Shown here in pieces: positions 44,783 through 55,921 of a DNA stretch of 64,000 nt. Location of the stretch: assembly GCA_036496805.1 (NCBI GenBank), contig DASXKN010000024.1, positions 62,001 to 126,000 on the forward strand, read 5' to 3'. The translations under genes and the position numbers were made by a program. This DNA comes from SZAS-103 sp036496805. GTDB taxonomy: Bacteria > Pseudomonadota > Gammaproteobacteria > Xanthomonadales > Xanthomonadaceae. Each line of letters begins with the position of its first letter. Within the stretch, counting starts at the first letter, position 1. The notes below the pieces were generated by a model that saw only the letters and a list, made by a program, of their open reading frames with translations, did not search any database and had not been told where the DNA came from.

Positions 44783-45427
44783 ATGATGGGCGCATTGCTA
44801 TTAGTATTATTCTTTGGCTTCTGGATCGGCTTCGCCATATGGGCGCGAATCAAAAAGCGTTGGTCAGGCATAGTTTCGGTAGGTGGTGGCCTATTTGTTG
44901 GTTTCACTGCCACTGCCATAGTTGGCGTAGGGGGGCTGCTCTTCGAGGACAAAAAGAGCGGTTCAGTTGCATCGACCGACAATACTTCCGCTCAACCGAC
45001 GACCACAGACCCTACCCCGGCCCCGGCCGTATCAGAGAATGGGTTTCCAACACCTGAAGTTTTCAAACAACGATGGAATGCGTCGCACGAATCCCCTTAT
45101 ATTATTACCTCGTGGAGGACAAACGATCCAACCCTGCACACCGCACAAATGAATAGCCCGATAAATATTGCGTACGATCCGAGAGATGGCAGTTACCAAA
45201 TCGGCACAGCCCCCGGCCCATCTCCTGACTTGACTGAATTCGCAATACAGTACGCATCATTCATACCTGTAATCCTGCCGGACGCAAATGCAAGTGAGCG
45301 TAGAATTGCATCGGACCTCGCCAGTCAGTCACTACATCAAGAAAGCCCAGCTATGGAGATTAGAGGCGTACGTTTCAATTGTACGGTGTATATGGGACTT
45401 TCTTGCTATGCGAAAAAGACCCAATAA
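44783..45427 (+). CDS. Membrane-anchored hypothetical protein, element-encoded
   Basis: 214 residues with two N-terminal hydrophobic segments (about 2-21 and 29-52), then a Thr/Pro/Ala linker and an extracytoplasmic domain with two cysteines (FNCTVYMGLSCYAKK). Starts 50 bp after the preceding exported-protein gene and is probably co-transcribed. No family recognised. AT-rich codon use marks it as foreign to the host. Confidence 0.65.
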   Translation: MMGALLLVLFFGFWIGFAIWARIKKRWSGIVSVGGGLFVGFTATAIVGVGGLLFEDKKSGSVASTDNTSAQPTTTDPTPAPAVSENGFPTPEVFKQRWNASHESPYIITSWRTNDPTLHTAQMNSPINIAYDPRDGSYQIGTAPGPSPDLTEFAIQYASFIPVILPDANASERRIASDLASQSLHQESPAMEIRGVRFNCTVYMGLSCYAKKTQ

Positions 45428-45563
45428 CTCCGACTGGTTGGAAGAACAGACTGACGCCGCACATAGTCAACACGAAAGGAATGACGTACACGCAATTACA
45501 GCGTTAAACAGTCGTAGTAAGGCCCATGCAAAAATTTTTGTAGAGACCTATTGTCTTAGCTAA
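45408..45563 (+). CDS. Possible small overlapping gene
   Basis: 51 residues (MRKRPNNSDWLEEQTDAAHSQ...). It overlaps the end of the preceding gene by 20 bases and slightly overlaps the convergent gene's 3' end at 45556. Hydrophilic, no motif. No good ribosome-binding site is seen. Coding status is uncertain. Confidence 0.25.
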   Translation: MRKRPNNSDWLEEQTDAAHSQHERNDVHAITALNSRSKAHAKIFVETYCLS

Positions 45564-45858
45564 CTCGCTTCCATCGAGCTAGCTTCCCGTTAATTTCGCA
45601 CACTCGCGCAATGGTAACAGCCGTGGGCCTACACGATGGGTCATCCAGCACATCATTGAAAACATGGCCGATAAATTCTTTATCGCCTTCTGTCATTTGG
45701 GGGCAGTCCAGCTCCTCATTTGAATGAAACCGGACTAGCAGTTCTGCTATATGAGGGTTCCAATGGTTCAGTGGTTTTTCCATTGGTATGGGGCCTGTGT
45801 TGGTCAGTGCGGCAGCGATTGCTGCCTTTGTCTTTGTTGCTACGTCTTTAAGTCGCAT
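45556..45858 (-). CDS. Small protein co-translated with the HUH Rep-like protein
   Basis: 100 residues, start at 45858 with AAGGTG upstream lying inside the end of the Rep-like gene (11-base overlap). Helical and mixed charge, no membrane segment. In rolling-circle phages a small single-strand DNA-binding protein often follows Rep. Size and position would fit, but no OB-fold signature is recognised, so this is only a suggestion. Confidence 0.6.
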   Translation of the reverse strand: MRLKDVATKTKAAIAAALTNTGPIPMEKPLNHWNPHIAELLVRFHSNEELDCPQMTEGDKEFIGHVFNDVLDDPSCRPTAVTIARVCEINGKLARWKRVS

Positions 45859-46390
45859 GATAATCACCTTGTGTGTTGACAGTGCCGATAACATCGTGCC
45901 CTTTGATGAATAACATCTGGGCACCTGCTGGCCTCTCAAATTTATATATGTCCTTTGTCTCGTAACAGGCCACTAAATCCAAGTCATCTTTTTCGATGCA
46001 CTGAAAATTAACGCTGCGCCAGTGACACATTTGAGCGCCAGTAGGGCTTTTCATTCGTATGGCAGTCGTTACAACTGCTTCCTGTAGCCACTCGGCAGCA
46101 TCCGGCATGGATTCGTTGACACCCCATAACACAATATGAAAATGATATGAGCCATCGAATTCAACGCTTTTGACAGTCCTTTCTGCTGCTACGACACCAC
46201 CGATATTGTTTATTGTTCTGCGTGGCATCGACTTAACCAGTGCTTTGACAAAGAATTTAAGTCCCCTTTCAGCAGCACCATCGCCCCAAGGAGACCGGTA
46301 GGTCAGGGTTACAAAATATTCTGGCTGTTGATTGGATGTAAAGTCCTTCCAACCCTTGGCAAGTGTGAAACGTTCAAGTCTTGATTCCAT
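45848..46390 (-). CDS. Single-domain HUH endonuclease, Rep-like
   Basis: 180 residues. All three motifs of rolling-circle Rep proteins can be seen in order: motif I FVTLTYR (26-32), motif II H83-F-H85 in GSYHFHIVLWG (the HUH pair), and motif III Y143-E-T-K146 in ACYETKDIYK, which would supply the nucleophilic tyrosine. E70 may complete the metal site. No helicase domain follows, so a host helicase would be needed. TAGAAT boxes and a hairpin lie 60-130 bp before the start. A role in nicking at an origin during replication or transfer of the element is inferred. Confidence 0.75.
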   Translation of the reverse strand: MESRLERFTLAKGWKDFTSNQQPEYFVTLTYRSPWGDGAAERGLKFFVKALVKSMPRRTINNIGGVVAAERTVKSVEFDGSYHFHIVLWGVNESMPDAAEWLQEAVVTTAIRMKSPTGAQMCHWRSVNFQCIEKDDLDLVACYETKDIYKFERPAGAQMLFIKGHDVIGTVNTQGDYHAT

Positions 46391-46586
46391 AAAACATATC
46401 CTGAGAATAACATCCCACCACTGTCAATTTCAGCTCAACAATCACCCATCTAGAATAGATATCTGATGAAGTAATCAATTGTAGAATAGGTAAAGCACCC
46501 ATTCTACTTTGGTCTAGAATGGGGTAGTCTCGCTGATATCGCGCTATGGCCAATGCCGCGATGACCCAAATATCTGATATAGACAT
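46374..46586 (-). CDS. Possible small protein coupled to Rep
   Basis: 70 residues ending 17 bases inside the Rep-like gene. Partly hydrophobic, no known motif. It lies across the TAGAAT box cluster, so this stretch may be an origin or operator rather than a gene. The ribosome-binding site is weak. Confidence 0.25.
   Translation of the reverse strand: MSISDIWVIAALAIARYQRDYPILDQSRMGALPILQLITSSDIYSRWVIVELKLTVVGCYSQDMFYGIKT
46451..46523. promoter_or_regulatory. Cluster of TAGAAT boxes with a hairpin (origin or operator candidate)
   Basis: TAGAAT occurs at 46451, 46482 and 46515 and inverted (ATTCTA) at 46501. The last two form a perfect 9-bp inverted repeat CCCATTCTA / TAGAATGGG (46498-46506, 46515-46523) with an 8-base loop. 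It lies upstream of the Rep-like gene, where a double-strand origin or an operator would be expected. Confidence 0.6.
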
Positions 46587-46668
46587 TCTGTCTTGGTCAT
46601 GCCGTATTTAGGGTGGCTGCGAAAAAAATGAAAGGCCACATGGCAGTTCGGCTATATCGCCGTTGAAT

Positions 46669-46872
46669 TTACGCCGGAATCTTGTTTCCGTGCCTGCTTA
46701 GCCTTCGCGGCAGAGACCTGAGACTTGCGATATACACAAATCGACTCGCACCAATCTTGAAACTGTGGAGCATTCCTACCTCAACCAGCCTGTAAGCCGT
46801 GGTGCGACCAATGCCGTATAATTTGCAGGTGGTCACTAAAGGACCGTATGTGGGTTGTTGTGCGGTTTGCAT
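46669..46872 (-). CDS. AlpA-like helix-turn-helix protein, putative excisionase
   Basis: 67 residues. One winged helix-turn-helix of the AlpA/HTH_17 type (about 12-50: VTTCKLYGIGRTTAYRLVEVGMLHSFKIGASRFVYIASL). Such small proteins act as excisionases or activators of integrase genes on tRNA-integrated elements. Upstream of the Rep-like gene on the same strand. The following 259 bp to 47132 (AT-rich, with a spurious 64-codon frame) show no supported gene. Confidence 0.85.
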   Translation of the reverse strand: MQTAQQPTYGPLVTTCKLYGIGRTTAYRLVEVGMLHSFKIGASRFVYIASLRSLPRRLSRHGNKIPA

Positions 46873-47131
46873 ATTGCGTATCTCCGTCTAGGCTGAATTA
46901 CCTGTACGTCTTAGCATATGCGATTACTTTCGCAGCACAACCGCATCATTTTTGTTTTGGAAATGATTTTGCTCTTTAGTGCAAAGTATTCCGCTTGACA
47001 TGGCATAGTAATCAGCGCACGCGCGATACATCACTGGCCTGTTCGGGGAGTTCCGATCAAGCGAACCGTAGGACGTGCATGCTTGCCGGTGCGGCACCGG
47101 CCCAAACCGGATTACCAAAGAGTTCGCAAGT

Positions 47132-48079
47132 TCACTGGAGGCGTTCGACCAGTTCGGCGATGCCTCGCGCGTCCAGCCTAGGGAATAGTTGCGCCGACGG
47201 AGTCAAAGTCGCATCGAACTTCCGACCTTGCCATCGCGGATTCGACACGTCCAGAGCGCACCAGAACGCAGCGAGATGCTTGTCTCGTGTGCAGAACCCA
47301 GCAGTGCCCAGCCCGAGCCCATTGAAAGCGGCGAGAAGCTCAAGGGATCGAATATCAGAGAGTGCGTTGTGCGCGTCCGCGTCGGTGTAGGTTGCCCTCG
47401 GCTTCAAGACACCGCGACCGATCCTAGGCGGCGAGCCGTCTTGAGGCTCATAGAGACAGGACAGCACGCAAAACATCGCCAGCGACCGGAGTGCGACTCC
47501 CTGCGAACGAGCCAGTTGAATGATATCGGCTTCGGCTCGATGAGCCTCTGCTTTGCCGAGCCGCGAGACCAACATGGGGGCGACTCGAACGAGGAATTGC
47601 ATTTCCTGAACATGTCGGGCGCTTTTGCTCTCGACCATGCTGTAGACCCGCCGGAAGTGCTCCGACTTGTAATCGAACCCGAGCAGGCGAGCCTTCGGCA
47701 AGCCCAGCAACACCATGCGACTGGCCGACTCGAACTCGTCGCGGAACTCCTCGAAGCTTGGGACGGCTTTCTTGCTGCCCTCGATTGCGCACAGCAGCGG
47801 ATTGATCGTCAGGCTTTCCGAATTCAGGTGGTCAAGCCACCAGCGGTCTGCGGGAGAGCAAGAGCTTCCCGGCGGCTGCGCAAGGGCGGAGAGCTTCGAT
47901 GTGACATTCCGATCTATCAGAAGCACGTTGCCGGCCCAGAACGGTAGCGGTAGCCATCCGCCCATTTGAAGCACCCACAGCTTAACCGGGTGCTCGAATT
48001 GCACCGTCATGGTGAAGGAGACCTCCCGGACGCCGGTCTCGGTGCTATGGATTTCGTCGGGCGTGGCAAGTCGCGCCAT
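47132..48079 (-). CDS. PIN-like domain protein, candidate ribonuclease (cargo)
   Basis: 315 residues. Features that fit a PIN-like nuclease: a first strand VLLIDRN with Asp, an acidic helix region (AIEGSKKAVPSFEEFRDEFES), a later DADAHNALSDIRSLELL with conserved-looking Asp residues, and FCTRDKHLAAFW, where the T-R-D pattern matches the last PIN motif. Start 48079 or 48010. It lies at the right end of the element, away from the replication genes, in the usual cargo position. GC is nearer the host than in the middle of the element. Defence or toxin function is possible but not shown. Confidence 0.6.
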   Translation of the reverse strand: MARLATPDEIHSTETGVREVSFTMTVQFEHPVKLWVLQMGGWLPLPFWAGNVLLIDRNVTSKLSALAQPPGSSCSPADRWWLDHLNSESLTINPLLCAIEGSKKAVPSFEEFRDEFESASRMVLLGLPKARLLGFDYKSEHFRRVYSMVESKSARHVQEMQFLVRVAPMLVSRLGKAEAHRAEADIIQLARSQGVALRSLAMFCVLSCLYEPQDGSPPRIGRGVLKPRATYTDADAHNALSDIRSLELLAAFNGLGLGTAGFCTRDKHLAAFWCALDVSNPRWQGRKFDATLTPSAQLFPRLDARGIAELVERLQ

Positions 48080-48274
48080 CAGGGATGCTCTAGTGGATCA
48101 GCATCACCATCGTAGCCATTCGCGACTACCGAGCAACCGAGAGTGCTACCTCACCCCAGAAGAGTTCCAGCTATGTCCTCGGGGATGTGCGCAGTCGGAG
48201 GCAAGATCAAGCCGGCCAGTGGTGCGTGCGAGGACGAACTTTCCGACAAGCGGTAGCACGGCCCCGGAAACGAA

Positions 48275-48303
48275 AAAACCGCCTTTTTGAGGGGCGGTTT
48301 TCC
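48275..48303. terminator. Bidirectional terminator at the right end of the element
   Basis: AAAACCGCC / GGCGGTTTT stem (48275-48283, 48293-48301) with a 9-base loop and T runs on both strands. It overlaps the first right arm-type site. Confidence 0.75.
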
Positions 48304-48318
48304 ATACCATTTCCATAC
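48299..48318 (+). promoter_or_regulatory. Right pair of putative integrase arm-type sites
   Basis: TTTCCATAC at 48299-48307 and again at 48310-48318, 11 bp start to start, same orientation and spacing as the left pair at 41811/41822. Confidence 0.65.
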
Positions 48319-48352
48319 TATATTAGGCAATTGCGCCTAAGTCATTGATTTT

Positions 48353-48398
48353 ATGGTGGGCGGTACAGGGCTTGAACCTGTGACCCCTGCCGTGTGAA
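48353..48398. repeat. Right attachment site inside tRNA-Val
   Basis: Identical over 46 bases to 41680-41725. Because the element brings this 3' half, the tRNA gene stays complete after insertion. Confidence 0.93.
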
Positions 48399-48428
48399 AG
48401 CAGTGCTCTACCGCTGAGCTAACCGCCC
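48354..48428 (-). tRNA. tRNA-Val (anticodon CAC)
   Basis: 75 nt including an encoded CCA. Acceptor GGGCGGT pairs with ACCGCCC, the D arm is AGCTC...GAGC, the anticodon stem CTGCT/GGCAG encloses the loop TTCACAC (anticodon CAC, reads GUG), and the T arm CAGG-TTCAAGC-CCTG is standard. The 3' half is the element's right att site. Confidence 0.97.
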
Positions 48429-48499
48429 GTATCGGAAGCCTCCGAAGGGCGCGCAGGATAAGCCGCGCAGCCTTGCCGGGTCAAGTCGAACCGCGCGTT

Positions 48500-49642
48500 T
48501 CAGTCCTCGCCGCCGGCCGTCTGCGCGGTCAGCCCCTTCCCGTCCGGCTTTCGCGGTGAACCATGCAGGAGTCGATGCAGCCACGCGAAGAAGGCGACGG
48601 CGCGACGGCGGCTGGCGGTCAGCCAGAAGTAGGCGAAGCACATCGCGACGTAGGTCAGCACCAGCGCCGGCTGCGGCAGTTTCTCCAGCAGCGCGACGCT
48701 GGCTGCGCCACCGAGCACGACGTTGATCGCGATCAGGGTCACGGCCACTTCCGCCGGCGTGAAGCCCGCGTCGAGCATCAGGTGATGCATGTGGTTGCGA
48801 TCGGCGTGGAACGGCGAGTGGCCATGGAGCAGCCTGCGTCCGATCAGCACCACGCAGTCCATCAGCGGCGTCGCGACCAGCCAGGGCGCCAGGATCGGCG
48901 TCACCGGATGCGCGCCGTTCTGGGTCAGGCGGAACGAGGCCCACGCGATCGCGAAGCCGAGCAATGCGCTGCCGGCGTTGCCCATGAAAACGCGCGCACG
49001 CGGCTGCCAGGGGAAGCGCATGTTCAGCAGCCAGAATCCCAGCACCGCGCCGGCGAACACCGCCAGTTGCTCGGCCAGCTGGAAATTGCCGGAGTACAGC
49101 GCTGCGGCGTCGAACATGCAGAAGGTGGCGAGCACGACCCCGCCGGCCAGTCCGTCCACGCCGTCGACCATGTTGATGGCATTGATCACGCCGGCCGTCG
49201 CGAACATCGTGAAGGGTAGCTGCCACGCCCCGAGGCCGGTGGTTTTCGCACCGAACATCTGGCCGACGTGCTCGGCGGCGACCCCGCTCAGGAAGATCAG
49301 CCACACCGCAAGGCATTGCACGAGGATGCGCAGCCACCAGCGCAGGTCGAAGAGGTCGTCCAGCACGCCGACCACCACCAGCAGCACCGCGGACGCGCAG
49401 AAACCGATGCGGATCGGCGTCCAGTGATTGCCCAGGGCCATCGCCAGCAGGATGCCCACCAGGATTGCCAGGCCGCCCGTCGTGGGAGTCGGTTGCGCAT
49501 GGTCCTTGCGCCCGGCGGGGTGATCGAGCAAGCCGAACCTGCGTGCGACGGGCTGGAGCAGCCAGACCGCCACGAACGACATCGTCGCCGCGAAGGCGAA
49601 CAGCAAACCGATGCGCAGGGCGAGGTCGTTCGATCCGGGCAT
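48500..49642 (-). CDS. wecA: Undecaprenyl-phosphate GlcNAc-1-phosphate transferase, WecA-like
   Basis: 380 residues, about eleven membrane helices. Transfers a sugar-1-phosphate from a UDP-sugar to undecaprenyl phosphate, the first step of O-antigen or exopolysaccharide units. Family motifs: the opening RRFGLLDHPAGRKDHAQPTPTTGG, the acidic pair in GVLDDLFD, NMVDGVDGLAGG, GNAGSALLGF and HADRNHMHHLML (the cytoplasmic sugar-recognition loop). WecA is chosen over MraY by the HADRxHxHH loop. The sugar specificity is not certain. Confidence 0.9.
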   Translation of the reverse strand: MPGSNDLALRIGLLFAFAATMSFVAVWLLQPVARRFGLLDHPAGRKDHAQPTPTTGGLAILVGILLAMALGNHWTPIRIGFCASAVLLVVVGVLDDLFDLRWWLRILVQCLAVWLIFLSGVAAEHVGQMFGAKTTGLGAWQLPFTMFATAGVINAINMVDGVDGLAGGVVLATFCMFDAAALYSGNFQLAEQLAVFAGAVLGFWLLNMRFPWQPRARVFMGNAGSALLGFAIAWASFRLTQNGAHPVTPILAPWLVATPLMDCVVLIGRRLLHGHSPFHADRNHMHHLMLDAGFTPAEVAVTLIAINVVLGGAASVALLEKLPQPALVLTYVAMCFAYFWLTASRRRAVAFFAWLHRLLHGSPRKPDGKGLTAQTAGGED

Positions 49643-49786
49643 GGTGGTGAGCCTGCACGTAGGGGTGCTGGCGAGCTGGCTCCGGTGGCGATCGCGCCAT
49701 GGTAGCCCAGCATCGCGATTTTCAGATAGAGCGTGCCTTCGACTGCGTTATCGAAAGATGAACGCGGCCCCGATCGATCAGCGCGC

Positions 49787-50947
<1,161 letters not shown>

Positions 50948-51055
50948 GGCGCGGCCCCTTCGACGCTGATGCGAGGCACGTATTCTACCGGCAGCATGCG
51001 GCGCGCGGATGCACGGCAGGACAGTCCGCTCGACGATCGCCTCTTGCATCCGTTC

Positions 51056-51105
51056 TTGACGCCGCCTGTCGCCGGCCCTACTCTTGATATATCTCTGAAT
51101 CAAGA
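51056..51105 (+). promoter_or_regulatory. Promoter and palindromic operator of the metH operon
   Basis: -35-like TTGACG (51056-51061) and -10-like TACTCT (51079-51084) with a 17-bp spacer. A perfect inverted repeat TCTTGAT (51082-51088) ... ATCAAGA (51099-51105) with a 10-base centre overlaps the -10 box. This is the expected place for the ArsR-type regulator encoded just downstream to repress itself and metH. Confidence 0.7.
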
Positions 51106-51118
51106 TAAAAGGATATCC

Positions 51119-52045
51119 ATGCATCTGGAGGACTGGTCCTCCTGCCTGCGGGTGCTGGCCGACCCGACCCGCGTGCGCCTGCTGGCCCTGCTCGAACGCG
51201 AGGAACTCACAGTCGCCGAACTCGCGTCCGTGACGCGGCTCGCGCAGCCGCGCGTCTCCACCCACCTGGCCAAGCTCAAGGAAGCCTCGCTGGTGCGCGA
51301 CCGTCGCGCCGGCGTGTCGGCCTACTACCGTTTCAGCGACGACCTCGACGGTGCCGAAGCCGCGCTGTGGCAGGCGCTGCGCGAAGGTACCGACGACCCG
51401 CTGCTGCGCCAGGACGCCGAGCGCCTTCCGGCCGTGCTCGCCACGCGCGCGGCCGACCAGAACTGGGCGGACGCCGTGGCCGGCGACATGGAGCGCCACT
51501 ACTCGCCAGGCCGCACCTGGGAAGCGATGGCGCGCGCCGTGCTGCCCCTGCTCGCGCCGGGCGACGTGCTCGACCTCGCCTCGGGCGACGGCGTGCTGGC
51601 CGAGTTGCTGGCGCCGCACGCGAAGCACTACGTCTGCGTGGACACCAGCGAACGCGTGGTCGCCGCCGCGCGCGAGCGCCTCAAGCCGCACCGCAACGTG
51701 CGCGTGCTGGTCGGCGACATGCACCGGCTCGACCTGCCCGACGCCGGCTTCGACCTCGTCCTGTTGATGCAGGCCCTGACCTATTCCGAACGCCCCGCCG
51801 CCGCGCTCGCGGAAGCCGCGCGCGTGCTGCGCCCGGGCGGCCGCCTGGTGGCGACGACGCTGGCGCGCCACGAGCACCGCGAAACCGTCGAACCCTACGG
51901 CCACGCCAACCTCGGATTCACCGCGCGCGAAATGGCCAAGATGGCCGAGAAGGCGAAGTTGCGCGTGCTGTCCTGCGAGGCGGTCACGCACGAGAAACGC
52001 CCGCCGCATTTCGAGGTGCTGTCCATGCACGCGGTGAAGCCATGA
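51119..52045 (+). CDS. ArsR-type regulator fused to an SAM-methyltransferase-like domain (SahR-like)
   Basis: 308 residues. The ArsR winged helix (1-90) has LRVLADPTRVRLLALLEREELTVAELASVTRLAQPRVSTHLAKLKEA. Metal-binding cysteines of true arsenic sensors are absent. The C-terminal domain (about 125-300) is a Rossmann methyltransferase with the SAM motif VLDLASGDGVLAELL. In proteobacteria this fusion, next to metH, is known as SahR, which senses S-adenosylhomocysteine and represses methionine-cycle genes. The ATG at 51119 is 14 bp after the palindrome. It overlaps metH by 4 bp (ATGA). Confidence 0.88.
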   Translation: MHLEDWSSCLRVLADPTRVRLLALLEREELTVAELASVTRLAQPRVSTHLAKLKEASLVRDRRAGVSAYYRFSDDLDGAEAALWQALREGTDDPLLRQDAERLPAVLATRAADQNWADAVAGDMERHYSPGRTWEAMARAVLPLLAPGDVLDLASGDGVLAELLAPHAKHYVCVDTSERVVAAARERLKPHRNVRVLVGDMHRLDLPDAGFDLVLLMQALTYSERPAAALAEAARVLRPGGRLVATTLARHEHRETVEPYGHANLGFTAREMAKMAEKAKLRVLSCEAVTHEKRPPHFEVLSMHAVKP

Positions 52046-53198
52046 ACGATGTGCGAATCCCTCGCGACGAACCGCACGTCCATATGCGGGCTGTCAATGA
52101 ACGCGTGCTTCCCTGGAAGGATGCCGCGCGCGTCGCCCGCCTCGAGGCCGACCTGCGCGAGCGCATCCTCGTCATCGACGGCGCGATGGGCACGATGATC
52201 CAGCAGCACACGCTGGACGAGGGCGATTTCCGCGGCCGGCGCTTCGCCGAAGGCCGCGACGGGCTGCACGACTGCGCCGATGGCCCGTGCACTGCCGGAC
52301 ACGCGCATTGCGACCTCAAGGGCAACAACGACCTGCTGACGCTGACGCGCCCCGACGTGATCCGCTCGGTGCACGCCGCCTACCTCGAAGCCGGCGCCGA
52401 CCTGGTCGAAACCAACACCTTCAACAGCACCTCGATCAGCCAGGCCGACTACGGCCTGCAGCACCTCGCCCGCGAGCTCAACCGCGAAGGCGCGAAGCTC
52501 GCGCGCGCCTGCTGCGACGAGGCCGAGGCGAAGGATCCGTCGAAGCCGCGCTACGTGATCGGCGTGCTCGGACCGACCAGCCGCACGGCCTCGCTCAGCC
52601 CCGACGTCAACGACCCGGGTTTCCGCAACATCGACTTCGACACGCTTGCCGCAGCCTACCGCGATGCCGCCGACGGCCTGATCGAGGGCGGCGCCGACAT
52701 CCTGATGGTCGAGACCGTGTTCGACACCCTCAATGCGAAAGCCGCGCTGTTCGCGATAGACGACGCCTTCGCCGCGGCCGGTTTCCGGCTGCCGGTGATG
52801 GTGTCGGGCACGATCACCGACAAGTCCGGGCGCACGCTCTCGGGCCAGACCGCCGACGCGTTCTGGTACTCGCTGCGGCACGCGCGGCCGCTGGCGATCG
52901 GCCTGAACTGCGCGCTCGGCGCGAAGGACCTGCGCGCGCACGTGGACATCCTTTCCGAAGTCGCCGATTGTTTCGTCAGCGTGCACCCCAACGCCGGGCT
53001 GCCGAACGCCTTCGGCGGCTACGACGAAACGCCGGAATACATGGCAGGCATGCTGCGCGAGTTCGCGCAATCGGGCCTGCTCAACCTCGTCGGCGGCTGC
53101 TGCGGCACCACGCCCGAACACATCCGCGCGATCGCGGCGGCGGTCGCCGACCTGCCGCCGCGCGCCCTGCCCGACACCCGCGACGACGCGCAAGCCGC

Positions 53199-53202
<4 letters not shown>
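52042..53202 (+). CDS. metH: Cobalamin-dependent methionine synthase, homocysteine-binding part
   Basis: 386 residues, the first of two genes that together make MetH. The homocysteine methyltransferase barrel starts at about residue 36 (RILVIDGAMGTMIQ). The zinc cysteine is in GLNCALGAKDLRAH and the paired cysteines in GGCCGTTPEHI near the C-terminus. Overlaps the regulator before it and the second metH gene after it (both ATGA), so the three are translationally coupled. In E. coli the two parts are one 1227-residue chain; the split is genuine, since each part has its own start and stop. Confidence 0.95.
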
Positions 53203-55910
<2,708 letters not shown>

Positions 55911-55921
55911 CGGGCAACGAC

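Larger units (their letters stand above)
41680..48398. mobile_element. Integrated element in tRNA-Val(CAC), 6.67 kb
   Basis: Bounded by a perfect 46-bp direct repeat, the right copy of which is inside the intact tRNA-Val gene. Excision would release a circle of 6,673 bp. Gene order: integrase, small repeat protein, XRE repressor (minus), two envelope proteins (plus), then on the minus strand a 100-residue protein, HUH Rep-like protein, AlpA-like factor and PIN-like protein. The 43.6-46.9 kb part is clearly AT-richer than the host. No Zot-type ATPase, capsid, portal, terminase or conjugation gene is seen, so it is not an obvious filamentous or tailed prophage or ICE. It may be a satellite or an integrative replicon. 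Confidence 0.93.

Noticed and set aside
46924..47118. A 64-codon minus-strand frame in the element
   Set aside because: No ribosome-binding site, no motif and unusual residue content; it reads partly through a low-complexity AT stretch.
41680..48398. Filamentous (inovirus) prophage
   Set aside because: HUH Rep-like and exported proteins fit superficially, but no Zot/pI-type ATPase or recognisable major coat protein is present and a tyrosine integrase is used. A satellite relation remains possible.
51010..51118. Riboswitch (SAH, SAM or cobalamin) before metH
   Set aside because: The leader before the regulator gene is too short and lacks the conserved boxes. The palindrome fits a protein operator better.
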